A stretch of DNA of 64,000 nucleotides from the NCBI GenBank assembly GCA_963834855.1, contig CAWIDH010000030.1, forward strand, positions 49,096-113,095. Reading direction: 5' to 3'. The notes below the pieces were generated by a model. The model ran no database searches. It had not been told where the DNA came from and worked only from the letters and a program-made list of their open reading frames with translations. The stretch comes from DATJKD01 sp963834855. Its GTDB lineage: Bacteria > Pseudomonadota > Gammaproteobacteria > Steroidobacterales > Steroidobacteraceae. Both the position numbers and the translations under genes were made by a program. Positions 18,870-26,461 of the stretch are shown here, piece after piece. Position 1 is the stretch's first letter, and every line of letters begins with the position of its first letter.

Positions 18870-19072
18870 TTCGCACCGTCGGGCCGGTCTCCGGGCTCTC
18901 GAGCGGGTCTTCCGACCCGGCGTGCATCCCCTTCCCACGCTCACAGGAGCGCAGTGGGTGCCGGACGATCCGGCCGATGCAGCTACAACTCGACTACCGT
19001 TGCGGGGGCAGCGCCGGCTTCGAACCGGCTTCCCGTTTATCCCGACGCTCGCGCGCGGGATCACCTGACGTA
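18870..19072 (-). promoter_or_regulatory. Cobalamin (B12) riboswitch
   Basis: The untranslated leader of btuB carries the standard conserved blocks in order on the minus strand: GGGAAGCCGGTTCGAAGCCG (19031-19012), GCTGCCCCCGCAACGGTAG (19013-18995 region), CACCCACTGC and GTGGGAAGGGG near 18950-18930, and the B12-box AGCCCGGAGACCGGCCC (18899-18883). This is the adenosylcobalamin-sensing aptamer, and bound B12 normally shuts off btuB translation or transcription. The exact outer-stem ends are estimated. The remaining leader to the ATG (about 105 bases) should hold the expression platform. Confidence 0.93.
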
Positions 19073-19077
19073 GGCGC

Positions 19078-19106
19078 AAGCTAGGGAAGGGCGGCGGAGC
19101 TGTCAA
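19078..19106 (-). promoter_or_regulatory. Sigma-70 promoter of btuB leader
   Basis: On the minus strand, TTGACA (19106-19101) and TAGCTT (19083-19078) are separated by 17 bases. Transcription would start near 19071, just before the riboswitch aptamer. Confidence 0.75.
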
Positions 19107-19202
19107 GGCACGTCCGTCCGACTCGCGGTAGTCTGCGTGGCCGGGAGCGGACGAGGTCCGCGGAAGGAGCGGAGATTGCAACGGGCACGCGCACGAGAAG
19201 AC

Positions 19203-19574
19203 ATGGCCAGGCTGCTGCCGATACTCTTTTTTCTCGGGATCGCCGTGATCCTGGCGATCGCGAGCTGGCGCCGTGTCGGACAGGCGCGCGACGGCCGTGC
19301 CTGGCGACCGCGTCCGCGCTACCGGGGCCCGGGCGGCCGCGCGGCCGATGCCGGCGACGCCGACGCGTTCACCGTGCGGGCGGGAGACATCGCCGGAATT
19401 CGCGACGCCTATTCGGGTGAAACGCTGGACCCGTCACGACCACTGGCGCGCTGCGCCGCGTGCCGCGCGTTCTACCACGCCGACAGCGCGGCGGTGCTGG
19501 CGCGCGAGAATTCCGGCCGCTGTTCGTCCTGCGGCGGCGCCGATCTCCGGGCGGTAACGCTCGCGCGCGACTGA
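19203..19574 (+). CDS. Membrane-anchored zinc-binding protein, first gene of Ubl operon
   Basis: A 123-residue protein of no family I recognise. One membrane helix (residues 3-21) is followed by a basic, Arg/Gly-rich stretch, so the body should face the cytosol. The C-terminal part has C84-x2-C87, H92, and C107-x2-C110, a zinc-ribbon or treble-clef pattern (RCAACRAFYH then CSSCGG). The start is ATG 19203 with AGAAG upstream. It ends one base before the E1-like gene, so the two are almost surely co-transcribed. A zinc-binding treble clef at the membrane in a ubiquitin-like operon could serve as an E3-like adaptor or a target anchor; this is inference only. Confidence 0.75.
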   Translation: MARLLPILFFLGIAVILAIASWRRVGQARDGRAWRPRPRYRGPGGRAADAGDADAFTVRAGDIAGIRDAYSGETLDPSRPLARCAACRAFYHADSAAVLARENSGRCSSCGGADLRAVTLARD

Positions 19575-19575
19575 G

Positions 19576-20712
19576 ATGTCGAGCGACCGCTACCGGCGGC
19601 ACGACCAGATCGACTGGTTCGCGCAGCGCGACGTGCAGGCATCGAGCATCGCCGTCGTCGGCGCCGGCGCCATCGGCAACGAAGCGGTCAAGAATCTCGC
19701 GCTGCTCGGCGTCGGATCGATAGACGTCTATGACTTCGATATCGTCGAGGAGCACAACCTCACCCGCAGCGTCTTCCTGCGCGAATCCGACATCGGAACC
19801 GGCAAGGCTGCGGCGGTCGTCCGGCGTGCGTCGCAGATCGACCCGGGCGTGCGGCTGCGGGCGATCGAGGGCGATTTCTGGGACCGCCTGAGTCTCGGCA
19901 GACTGCTCACCTACCGTTGCGCGATCGGCGCCGTCGACAACTTCGAGGCGCGGGTCCGCCTCAACCAGCTATGTCTCATCGCCGGGGTCAACCTCGTCAA
20001 TGCGGCGATCGACAGCCGGCGCGTGGTGGTCGAGTCGTTCCCGTTCGCCGAGGGCTGGGGCGGCGCCTGCTACGAGTGTCATCTGCCGGAATCGTCATAC
20101 GCCCGCCTGGCGGAGCGTTACTCCTGCGGCGGGCTGCGCCGCCGCGCGCATGCCTCCCTCCAGGTGCCGACGACCGCGGTGACCGCGAGCGTCGCCGGGG
20201 CGCTCGCGGTCTCCGCGGCCCTGCGCTTCGGCGCGGCGCGAGACGGTCGGCGGCCCGCGCGCCGCGTGCTGACCGATACGATCAGCGGAACCAGTACGGT
20301 CACCGAGCTGCACCGCAACGCGGCCTGCGCGGGCTGCGAGCAGTTCGGCGAAGCTCCGGCCGTCATTCGAGCGCGCGACTGTCGGGCGCTCGCGCAGGAA
20401 ATGGCGGGCGCCGGCGGCGGCGCGGAGCAGGTGCTCCAGCTGAGCGACGCGCTCCTGACCGGCTATGAATGCGCTGGCTGCGGGCCGCTGCCGGAGGCAG
20501 CGCAGTACCTTGGCCGGCGCGCTTCGGATTTCGATGACTCGATCGCCGTCTGTCCCCGCTGCAGGGAAGCCGCCGTCCGCATCGAGATCCGCCAGCGGTT
20601 CGAGCTGCGCGAGCTGCTGCAACGCTTCGGGCACGGGCCTGTGCCGGTAAAATTCGCGCTCACCGACGTCGGCGGGCGCCCGATCTGTTTCGCCTTCGAG
20701 GAGGAAGACTGA
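19576..20712 (+). CDS. E1-like ubiquitin-activating enzyme (ThiF/MoeB fold)
   Basis: A 378-residue protein. Residues 1-220 form the Rossmann-type adenylation domain: VVGAGAIGNEAVKNLALLG (ATP loop), DFDIVEEHNLTRS (with the conserved Arg), and Asp121 in GAVDNFEAR for magnesium. C165-x2-C168 and C251-x2-C254 form the usual structural zinc site. Cys183 (ERYSCGG) is a candidate for the thioester Cys. Residues 290-378 add a domain absent from MoeB, with another pair of motifs (C299-x2-C302, C326-x2-C329). It should adenylate the C-terminal Gly of the Ubl encoded next and pass it to the E2. The ATG lies one base after the previous stop. Confidence 0.9.
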   Translation: MSSDRYRRHDQIDWFAQRDVQASSIAVVGAGAIGNEAVKNLALLGVGSIDVYDFDIVEEHNLTRSVFLRESDIGTGKAAAVVRRASQIDPGVRLRAIEGDFWDRLSLGRLLTYRCAIGAVDNFEARVRLNQLCLIAGVNLVNAAIDSRRVVVESFPFAEGWGGACYECHLPESSYARLAERYSCGGLRRRAHASLQVPTTAVTASVAGALAVSAALRFGAARDGRRPARRVLTDTISGTSTVTELHRNAACAGCEQFGEAPAVIRARDCRALAQEMAGAGGGAEQVLQLSDALLTGYECAGCGPLPEAAQYLGRRASDFDDSIAVCPRCREAAVRIEIRQRFELRELLQRFGHGPVPVKFALTDVGGRPICFAFEEED

Positions 20713-20714
20713 CC

Positions 20715-20983
20715 ATGTCCAATGAAGTGACCAGGTCCAATGAACTGAACCTGGTGGTCCGCACGGCGGATCAGACGCGGCGCGCCGAGCTGACCTGGAT
20801 CCGCAGAGCACGGGCGCGGACGTCATCCAGGCCGCGGTCGACAACTGGGTGCTGCCGGCCGACACCGATTACACGCTGGTGAACGCCACCACGGGACTTG
20901 CGCTCGCGCCTGGCGAGCCGCTGGCCAGGGCCGTGCGGCCGGGCGACGTGCTCGAGGTGCAACCCGTCCTGGTCGCTGGCTGA
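20715..20983 (+). CDS. Ubiquitin-like beta-grasp protein (frame broken by one base)
   Basis: From ATG 20715 the frame reads MSNEVTRSNELNLVVRTADQ, then runs into arginine-rich nonsense after 20793. One added base at 20793-20796 restores an 89-residue protein: strand LNLVVR, then DPQSTGADVIQAAVDNWVLP (helix), DYTLVNATTGLAL, RPGDVLEVQPVLVAG and stop. This is the beta-grasp pattern, ending in an exposed Gly as needed for activation by E1. An 18-bp in-frame duplication (TGACCANGTCCAATGAA) lies at codons 2-10, and a 7-bp-stem hairpin spans 20730-20755. The break may be a sequence error, a true mutation or, less likely, a programmed shift. Position between E1 and E2 genes supports the call. Confidence 0.78.
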
Positions 20984-21007
20984 CGCCTTGCAACGCCGGG
21001 TGGTCCC

Positions 21008-21601
21008 GTGACGAGCGCCCTGCGGCTGCGCTCCGACGTCGACTTGCTGCGCGCGCTGGCCGCGGCGGCGGCGGGGCGGATCGTGCTCGAATCCCTGCCG
21101 AGCCCTGTGCGACCCGTGTTCGTGGTCGGTCTCGCCTGCGTCACGGCCGGCTCTCCCCGCTACCCGGCCGAGCGCGAATCACGGGTCGGGATCCAGGTGA
21201 CGCTGCCGGAGCGCTATCCCTTCCAGGCGCCGGTGGCGGTGGTGCGCACGCCGATCTTCCATCCGAACGTGTTCCCGTCGGGGGTGATCTGCCTGGGAAC
21301 GCGCTGGATCGCCTCCGAGGGCCTCGACATCTTCGTGCAGCGGCTCGTGAGGCTCGTGACGTTCGATCCGCTGCTCGTCAATACGGCGTCGCCCGCGAAC
21401 CGCGCGGCGGCCGCCTGGTACGCGCGCACGCGCGAGCTGCACCCGGAGGCATTTCCGACCGATCAAGTCGCCCTGGAGCAGCTCAGCGAGCGCGTCGTGC
21501 GCCCCTGTCCGGAATGCGGGCGCGGGCTCCGCCTGCGGCGTGGTCGCAGCGGCCTGGTTCGCTGCCCCGCCTGTCAGGCGCAGTTCGAGACCCGGACCTG
21601 A
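21008..21601 (+). CDS. E2-like ubiquitin-conjugating enzyme with C-terminal zinc ribbon
   Basis: A 197-residue protein with a UBC fold: VGIQVTLPERYPFQAPVAVV, then HPN at 85-87 and the catalytic Cys95 in FHPNVFPSGVICLGTRW. These match the eukaryotic E2 core (YPF-x-x-P, F-x-HPN, G-x-I-C-L) closely. After the core, C167-x2-C170 and C186-x2-C189 form a zinc ribbon not present in ordinary E2s, which might contact substrate or an E3-like partner. The start is GTG 21008; the stop overlaps the JAMM-protease ATG by one base. It should take the Ubl from the E1 and attach it to a target. Confidence 0.92.
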   Translation: MTSALRLRSDVDLLRALAAAAAGRIVLESLPSPVRPVFVVGLACVTAGSPRYPAERESRVGIQVTLPERYPFQAPVAVVRTPIFHPNVFPSGVICLGTRWIASEGLDIFVQRLVRLVTFDPLLVNTASPANRAAAAWYARTRELHPEAFPTDQVALEQLSERVVRPCPECGRGLRLRRGRSGLVRCPACQAQFETRT

Positions 21602-22152
21602 TGCGCTGGTCGGAGCAACCGGTAGCCCTGCCGCTGCAGCCGCTGTCCGTGCTCGCGGCGCGCGCGCCGGGGCTCGATGAGCGGCCGCCGCCGGCCGACG
21701 GCCTGTTCGTGATCGTGGCCGGCGATGTGCGCGCCGCAGTCATGCAGCATCTGCAGGGGTCGGACGACGAGCAGGGCGGGCTCCTCCTGGGCGAGGTATT
21801 CACCGACGACGGGGATCGGCGCGGCGCCGCGAGCCGCGCGGTCATCCTGAGCCAGGCGATTCCCGCGGTCGAGTTCGAGAGCTCCGGGATTTCGCTGCGG
21901 ATGGAGACGGGCGTGTGGGAGCGCGCGCGGCTCGCACTGCGCCCCCTGGAAATGATCGTCGGCTGGTACCACAGCCACCCCGGCCTCGGCGCCTTCTTCA
22001 GTGCGACGGATGTGCGCACGCAGGCCGCCTTCTTCCCGCATCCCTACAGCGTCGGCTGGGTCATCGACCCGCTGCGCGGCGAGGAGGCTTTTTTCGTCGG
22101 CCAGTACTCCGCGCCGCCGGGCGGACTGCGCACGCTGACGGCCGGCGCCTGA
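21601..22152 (+). CDS. JAMM/JAB-family deubiquitinase-like metalloprotease
   Basis: A 183-residue protein with a complete JAMM motif: Glu57 (DEQGGLLLGE), then H124-x-H126-x7-S134-x2-D137 in WYHSHPGLGAFFSATD. The zinc ligands are two His and one Asp, and Glu57 activates water. This family cuts isopeptide bonds or matures ubiquitin-like precursors; because the Ubl already ends in Gly, removal of conjugates is the more likely job. The ATG overlaps the E2 stop (TGATG), giving translational coupling. It is the last gene of the operon and is convergent with a lipoprotein gene. A short 15-bp near-duplication (ACCACGACTNAGG) lies in the 47-bp gap after it. Confidence 0.93.
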   Translation: MRWSEQPVALPLQPLSVLAARAPGLDERPPPADGLFVIVAGDVRAAVMQHLQGSDDEQGGLLLGEVFTDDGDRRGAASRAVILSQAIPAVEFESSGISLRMETGVWERARLALRPLEMIVGWYHSHPGLGAFFSATDVRTQAAFFPHPYSVGWVIDPLRGEEAFFVGQYSAPPGGLRTLTAGA

Positions 22153-22199
22153 TCGACCGATGACTACGCGTCAGTAACCACGACTGAGGCGACCACGAC

Positions 22200-23081
22200 T
22201 CAGGTGAGATTGAGTTGCAGCACGTCGCCCGCGTCGATGCGCACATTCTGAATATTGCCGAACTCCAGGTCGTCGTCGGCGCCCAGGATGTCCTCATTGC
22301 CCCTGCAGGTCAGCGCGAGCGTGTAGTCGCCGGCCGAGAGAAAGCGCAATGCATAACTGAACGCCCCGGTACCGGGATCGACGACGCTGGTCGTGGCAAA
22401 GGGCTCGACCCCTGTGCCATCGATATCGTCCGGTACCACGTCCGCGCCTGCAAACAGATACACCGCCCCGCCCAGCGTCAACGAAGTACCCGCGGGACAC
22501 GCCACGTTGACGCTACCCTGGATCTGCGCCGCCTCTCTGGTGCGCACCGTGCGGAGCAGCGGTGTCAGCGTGTACTCGCCATTGAGGTCGTCGAAGCGGA
22601 GCGACTGACGCAGATCCAGCGTGAGGGTCAGTGCCTCGCTGCTGTCTTCGTCGTCCACGACGGTAAAGTCAACGGCGACGAAGGCGCCTTCAGCGAGCAG
22701 CAACGGAAACTCGCCGTCGTTCGTCGTGACTGCACTCGCATCCTGGTTTGCGTCGAAGAGCAGACGTGTGCCCGTATACGTGCCCGCCGGCAACTGCTCG
22801 CTCGTGAACAACCGCAGCGGATCGCCGACCCGGAGATCGAACAGGTCGACGAGTTCACCCGCGCGGAATTGGAGGGTCGCGGTCGCGCCGTCGGCCGTGC
22901 GGAATTGCAGGCCGAGGAGGTTGACCTGCACGCTGGTGATCGCGGTGTCGGCCGGCGCATCCGTGGCGAGATCCGCACTGAACCTGCCCTCGCAACCGCC
23001 CAGCAGCAGCCCGAGCGCAACCACTGCCCCACGTACGAAACGTCGCCTGCCATTGAGACGCGTGAACACCTGATTCCTCAT
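22200..23081 (-). CDS. DUF4382-type lipoprotein
   Basis: A 293-residue secreted protein. The signal peptide with lipobox LLLGGCEG puts the mature N-terminal Cys near residue 28. The body is rich in beta strands and acidic residues: TSVQVNLLGLQFRTADGATA, then VDLFDLRVGDPLRL and PAGTYTGTRLLFDA, the pattern of DUF4382 carboxypeptidase-like folds. The C-terminal part has a second beta-sandwich-like stretch (SYALRFLSAGDYTLALTCRG). Function is unknown in this family. I chose ATG 23081 for the signal peptide; the longer frame upstream is not supported. A perfect palindrome (CAACGGCTGCCGTTG, 23086-23100) lies directly before the start. Confidence 0.75.
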   Translation of the reverse strand: MRNQVFTRLNGRRRFVRGAVVALGLLLGGCEGRFSADLATDAPADTAITSVQVNLLGLQFRTADGATATLQFRAGELVDLFDLRVGDPLRLFTSEQLPAGTYTGTRLLFDANQDASAVTTNDGEFPLLLAEGAFVAVDFTVVDDEDSSEALTLTLDLRQSLRFDDLNGEYTLTPLLRTVRTREAAQIQGSVNVACPAGTSLTLGGAVYLFAGADVVPDDIDGTGVEPFATTSVVDPGTGAFSYALRFLSAGDYTLALTCRGNEDILGADDDLEFGNIQNVRIDAGDVLQLNLT

Positions 23082-23166
23082 CCCGCAACGGCTGCCGTTG
23101 AGACGCCAGGCGCTATGGTGAATGCAGGCGGCGGAAACGTCGACATGGTTCGATATCATCACTGCC

Positions 23167-24648
23167 ATGGCCCGCCCGCTTGCACTCCTGCTTGCGTTCC
23201 AGCTGATCATCCCGGCCGTGGGGGTCGCCGGGCAAACCGAGGCGTACGACTACTGGCGCCCTCAGCGCGACATGATCCGATACGGCCAGCAGGCACTCTT
23301 CATGTGCAACGGCCTCTTCACCAGCCATCGCACGCTCGAGCAGGTGTTCGCGCAGGAGCTCGCCTTCCTGCCGCAGCCCGTCGGAACGGCCAAGGGCGGT
23401 GATTACGAGATCGACCGGGCACGCAAGGCGGTCTCGATCGGCGCGGCCTCGGGGCCCACCCCGGTCATGCGCGCCGCGTTTCGCGAAGGTCTGGGGTGCG
23501 TCGTTCTCGCGCCGGATCAGACCTTCGCCGCGATCGAGCAGCTGCCCAGGCTCGACATGCCGCCGCCGCCGGGCGATCCGGCGCGCATCGCGTGGCCGGA
23601 CGGCGATCTCATCGAGAAGGCGGCACTGCCGGCCGGGATCGACGCGGCCGCGTTGCAGGCGGCGTCCGACTGGGCGTTCGATCGCGAATCGCCGGAACAG
23701 GTGACGCTGAGCCTCCTGATCGTCCACGACGGCAGGATCGTGCACGAGCGCTATGCCCCGGGCGTCGACGTCACGACGCGCACGCGCACCTGGTCCACCG
23801 CGAAGAGCATCGCCGCAACGCTCATCGGCATGCTGGTTGACCAGGGGAAGCTCTCGCTCGATGCGCCGCTCGCCATCGACTGGCTGCCGGCGGGCGCCGC
23901 CGGCACCGATCCCCGCGCGCGCATCACGTTGCGCCACGTGCTCAACATGTCGAGCGGTCTCGCGCCGATCGACGACGGTGGGCTCGAGTATGCGACCGGG
24001 TCGGGGCTCAGCTACTGGGCGGGTGCGAGCTCGACCGTGGGTGCGCGCAGCCGACCGCTCATCCGCGAGCCTGGAACGAGCTACAACTACGAGAACTACG
24101 ACACCCTGCTCGCCGTCTATGCGATGAAGCGCGCGCTGGGCGATGAGCGGACGTACCTGGAATTCCCGCGCCGCGCGCTGCTCGACCGCATCGGGATGCG
24201 CAACACGCTCGTCAGCACCGATCGCTTCGGCGATTTTGTGCTCAGCAGCCAGGTGTATTCGAACGCGCGCGACCTCGCGCGCTTCGGGCTGCTGTACCTG
24301 AACGGCGGTGTCTGGAACGGCGAGCGGCTGATCTCGCAGAAGTGGATCGACTTCGTGCGCACGCCCGCGCCCGCGACGGCCTCGACCGGTCATCAGTACG
24401 GCGGGCAATGGTGGCTGGTGCCGGATGATCGCAACGACGTGCCGAAGGACGCCTACGCCACGGCCGGAAATCGCGGGCAATACGTCATCGTCGTGCCGTC
24501 GCACAAGCTCGTGATCGTGCGGCGGGGGCTCGACTACGGGCGGCAGGGATTCGATCGCTGGGATCTGACGCGCGAGGTGCTGAAGGCCTTCGCCCCGCCA
24601 AAGAACTCGATGGAAGCGCAGGTGACTCCGCTGATTCCCGGAGCGTGA
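23167..24648 (+). CDS. Serine hydrolase, beta-lactamase (class C-like) family
   Basis: A 493-residue exported protein. The signal peptide covers residues 1-21 (LALLLAFQLIIPAVGVAG). The catalytic S-x-x-K is in TWSTAKSIAATLIGMLVDQG; the second motif region is YNYENYDTLLAVYAMKRALG and a conserved Trp/Gly strand occurs near GHQYGGQWWL. About 180 residues before the catalytic domain contain no motif I know. Relatives include esterases, D-aminopeptidases and EstB-like proteins; most do not hydrolyse antibiotics, so no resistance is implied. ATG 23167 was chosen because the signal peptide starts there; ATG 23122 is also open. Confidence 0.8.
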   Translation: MARPLALLLAFQLIIPAVGVAGQTEAYDYWRPQRDMIRYGQQALFMCNGLFTSHRTLEQVFAQELAFLPQPVGTAKGGDYEIDRARKAVSIGAASGPTPVMRAAFREGLGCVVLAPDQTFAAIEQLPRLDMPPPPGDPARIAWPDGDLIEKAALPAGIDAAALQAASDWAFDRESPEQVTLSLLIVHDGRIVHERYAPGVDVTTRTRTWSTAKSIAATLIGMLVDQGKLSLDAPLAIDWLPAGAAGTDPRARITLRHVLNMSSGLAPIDDGGLEYATGSGLSYWAGASSTVGARSRPLIREPGTSYNYENYDTLLAVYAMKRALGDERTYLEFPRRALLDRIGMRNTLVSTDRFGDFVLSSQVYSNARDLARFGLLYLNGGVWNGERLISQKWIDFVRTPAPATASTGHQYGGQWWLVPDDRNDVPKDAYATAGNRGQYVIVVPSHKLVIVRRGLDYGRQGFDRWDLTREVLKAFAPPKNSMEAQVTPLIPGA

Positions 24649-24743
24649 GGATAGCTCCCTCGATGGTGCAATGAAGATGACGACCTCGCTTCCTGCGTGC
24701 AAACTTGCGCCGGTGCAGCGTCTGCCGACCACCAAGTCTCGCC

Positions 24744-25513
24744 ATGCCGCATTCACCTTTCCTCTCCGCCGCGCTTGAAGCCGCCGTCCGCGGCCGCCGA
24801 CGTCATCCGCCGCTACTACCAGCGCAACCTCAAGATCACGATCAAGGCGGACAAGTCGCCGGTGACCGAGGCCGACGTCGAGGCGGAGAAGGTCATCCGC
24901 GGCATCCTGACCGCGCGGTTTCCCGACCACGGTTTCTACGGCGAGGAGACGGGCACGAGCGCGATGGACGCCGACTACGTCTGGATCGTCGACCCGATCG
25001 ACGGCACGAAGGCGTTCATACGCGAGTACCCGATGTTCTCGACGCAGATCGCGCTGATGCACCGCGGCCGCCTGGTCGTCGGCGTATCCTCGGCGCCTGT
25101 CTACGGGGAGCTCGCGTATGCCGAGATCGGCGTCGGCGCCTGGCTCAACGACGCGCCGATCGCCGTGAGCCAGGTCGACACGCTCGAATCGGCGGCGCTG
25201 TCGACGGGCAACCTGAAGTCCCTCGCGACGGGTCCGCGCTGGCCGGCGCGTCGGACGGATGATCGGCCGGCTGTCACGCATCCGCGGATACGGCGACTTC
25301 CTCCACTATCACCTGCTCGCTTCGGGCCGCATCGACGCCGTGATCGAGTCGGACGTCAACATCCTCGACGTCGGCGCCTGCGCCGTGATCGTGGAAGCGG
25401 CGGGCGGCCGATTCACGGATCTCGAGGGTCAGCCGATGACGCTCGAAAGCTCGAGCGTGCTGGCCACGAACGGCCGGCTGCACGCGCCGATCCTGGCGGC
25501 GCTCGATTCATGA
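24744..25513 (+). CDS. Inositol-monophosphatase-family phosphatase (two frame breaks)
   Basis: A magnesium-dependent sugar or nucleotide phosphatase, about 255 residues once repaired. The pieces are: MPHSPFLSAALEAAV in one frame; then AADVIRRYYQRN, FYGEETGTSAMD and WIVDPIDGTKAFIREYP (metal-binding DPIDGT motif) in the next; then MIGRLSRIRGYGDFLHYHLL and ESDVNILDVGACAVIVEAAG in the third. Removing one G at 24792/24793 and one base near 25246-25251 joins all three. The motifs fit the HisN/CysQ/SuhB family; I cannot decide between histidinol-phosphate and PAP as substrate. Two extra bases so close together suggest sequence errors. It overlaps the next ATG by 4 bp. Confidence 0.78.
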
Positions 25514-25971
25514 CGACCGGCGAGCTCGAGCGTTATCTCCACACGCACATCCCGCTCTCGGCGGCGATGCAGGTGTCGGTGCTCGAGGCCTCGTCCGACC
25601 GCGTGCGCCTCGCGGCGCCGCTTGCGCCCAACATCAATCATCGCCGCACCGTGTTCGGCGGCAGCGCCGCGGCGCTCGCGACGCTCGCCGCCTGGTCGCT
25701 CGTGCACGTGCGGCTCGCGGCCGAGGGCTTCGGCGGGCGCCTCGTGATCCGGCGGAGCTCCATGGACTTCGAGCAGCCCATCGCCGGCGGATTCGAGGCG
25801 GCTGCGATTGCGCCGGACGACGAGCACTGGCGGCGATTCAGCGCGGCAGTCGCGCGCGGCCGGCCGGCGCGTATCGAGATGCAGGCGACGCTCCGCTTCG
25901 AAGGCACCCAGGCGGGCGCATTCACGGGCGAGTTCGTTGCGCTGCCGGCGGCGGACGACGATGACCGCTGA
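25510..25971 (+). CDS. Hotdog-fold thioesterase, YiiD C-terminal-like
   Basis: A 153-residue protein resembling the thioesterase domain found at the C-terminus of YiiD: LHTHIPLSAAMQVSVLEASS, then LAPNINHRRTVFGGSAAALATLAAW, with the central hotdog helix after VFGGS. It may cleave an acyl-CoA or acyl carrier thioester, but the substrate is not evident. The ATG overlaps the phosphatase stop (ATGA). The acidic tail ends in ADDDDR, and the last 11 bp overlap the next gene's start. It is a separate gene; the continuous frame from further upstream arises only from the indels in the phosphatase gene. Confidence 0.78.
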   Translation: MTTGELERYLHTHIPLSAAMQVSVLEASSDRVRLAAPLAPNINHRRTVFGGSAAALATLAAWSLVHVRLAAEGFGGRLVIRRSSMDFEQPIAGGFEAAAIAPDDEHWRRFSAAVARGRPARIEMQATLRFEGTQAGAFTGEFVALPAADDDDR

Positions 25972-26461
25972 CGCCGCTGCCAGCACAATCCGGCCGGTCC
26001 GCATCGAGGACGCGGCGCGGATCTGCGCGATCTACAACTACCACGTCGCCGCCACCGTCATCACCTTCGAAGAGACCGCGGTGTCCGAGGCCGAAATGGC
26101 CCGCCGGATCCGCGAGACCACGCAACCCTGGCTCGTCGCCGAGGATGCCGGCGTGCTCGCGGGCTACGCCAGCGCCTCCGCCTGGAAAACCCGGGCGTCC
26201 TACCGGCACACCGTGGAGAGCAGCGTCTACGTCGATCGGTGTTTCCAGCGCCGTGGTCACGCCCGGCGACTGTACGAGGCGCTGCTAACGGAATTGCGCG
26301 GCCGCGGCGTGCATGCCGTCGTCGCCGGCATCTCGCTCCCCAACCCGGCGAGCATCGCGCTCCACGAGGCCCTGGGTTTCGTCGCCTCGGGCGCGCTGCC
26401 GCAGGTCGGTCGCAAGTTCGACCGCTGGGTGGACGTGGGCTACTGGACGCTCGTGCTCTGA
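25961..26461 (+). CDS. GNAT N-acetyltransferase, phosphinothricin-acetyltransferase-like
   Basis: A 166-residue acetyltransferase. It starts with TIRPVRIEDAARICAIYNYHV and TVITFEETAVSEAEMARRI, typical of the Pat/YncA group, and has the acetyl-CoA loop QRRGHARRLYEALL (motif A, Q/R-x-x-G-x-A) followed by GISLPNPASIALHEALGF. The ATG at 25961 overlaps the thioesterase stop by 11 bp. The natural substrate is unknown; many of this group acetylate methionine analogues or other small amines. It ends convergently with paaX, overlapping by 22 bp. Confidence 0.85.
   Translation: MTADAAASTIRPVRIEDAARICAIYNYHVAATVITFEETAVSEAEMARRIRETTQPWLVAEDAGVLAGYASASAWKTRASYRHTVESSVYVDRCFQRRGHARRLYEALLTELRGRGVHAVVAGISLPNPASIALHEALGFVASGALPQVGRKFDRWVDVGYWTLVL

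Noticed and set aside
20730..20796. Programmed frameshift signal in the ubiquitin-like gene
   Set aside because: The hairpin lies before and not after the break, and no classic slippery heptamer is visible; kept only as a low-probability option in the findings.
22153..22199. Near-duplicate ACCACGACTNAGG pair after the JAMM gene as an attachment site
   Set aside because: Only 13-15 bp and adjacent, with no integrase and no matching copy at the other side of the operon.
24697..25971. A 424-residue phosphatase-thioesterase fusion protein
   Set aside because: The middle of the frame is arginine-rich nonsense caused by the indels; the thioesterase has its own ATG at 25510, and the real phosphatase end lies in another frame.
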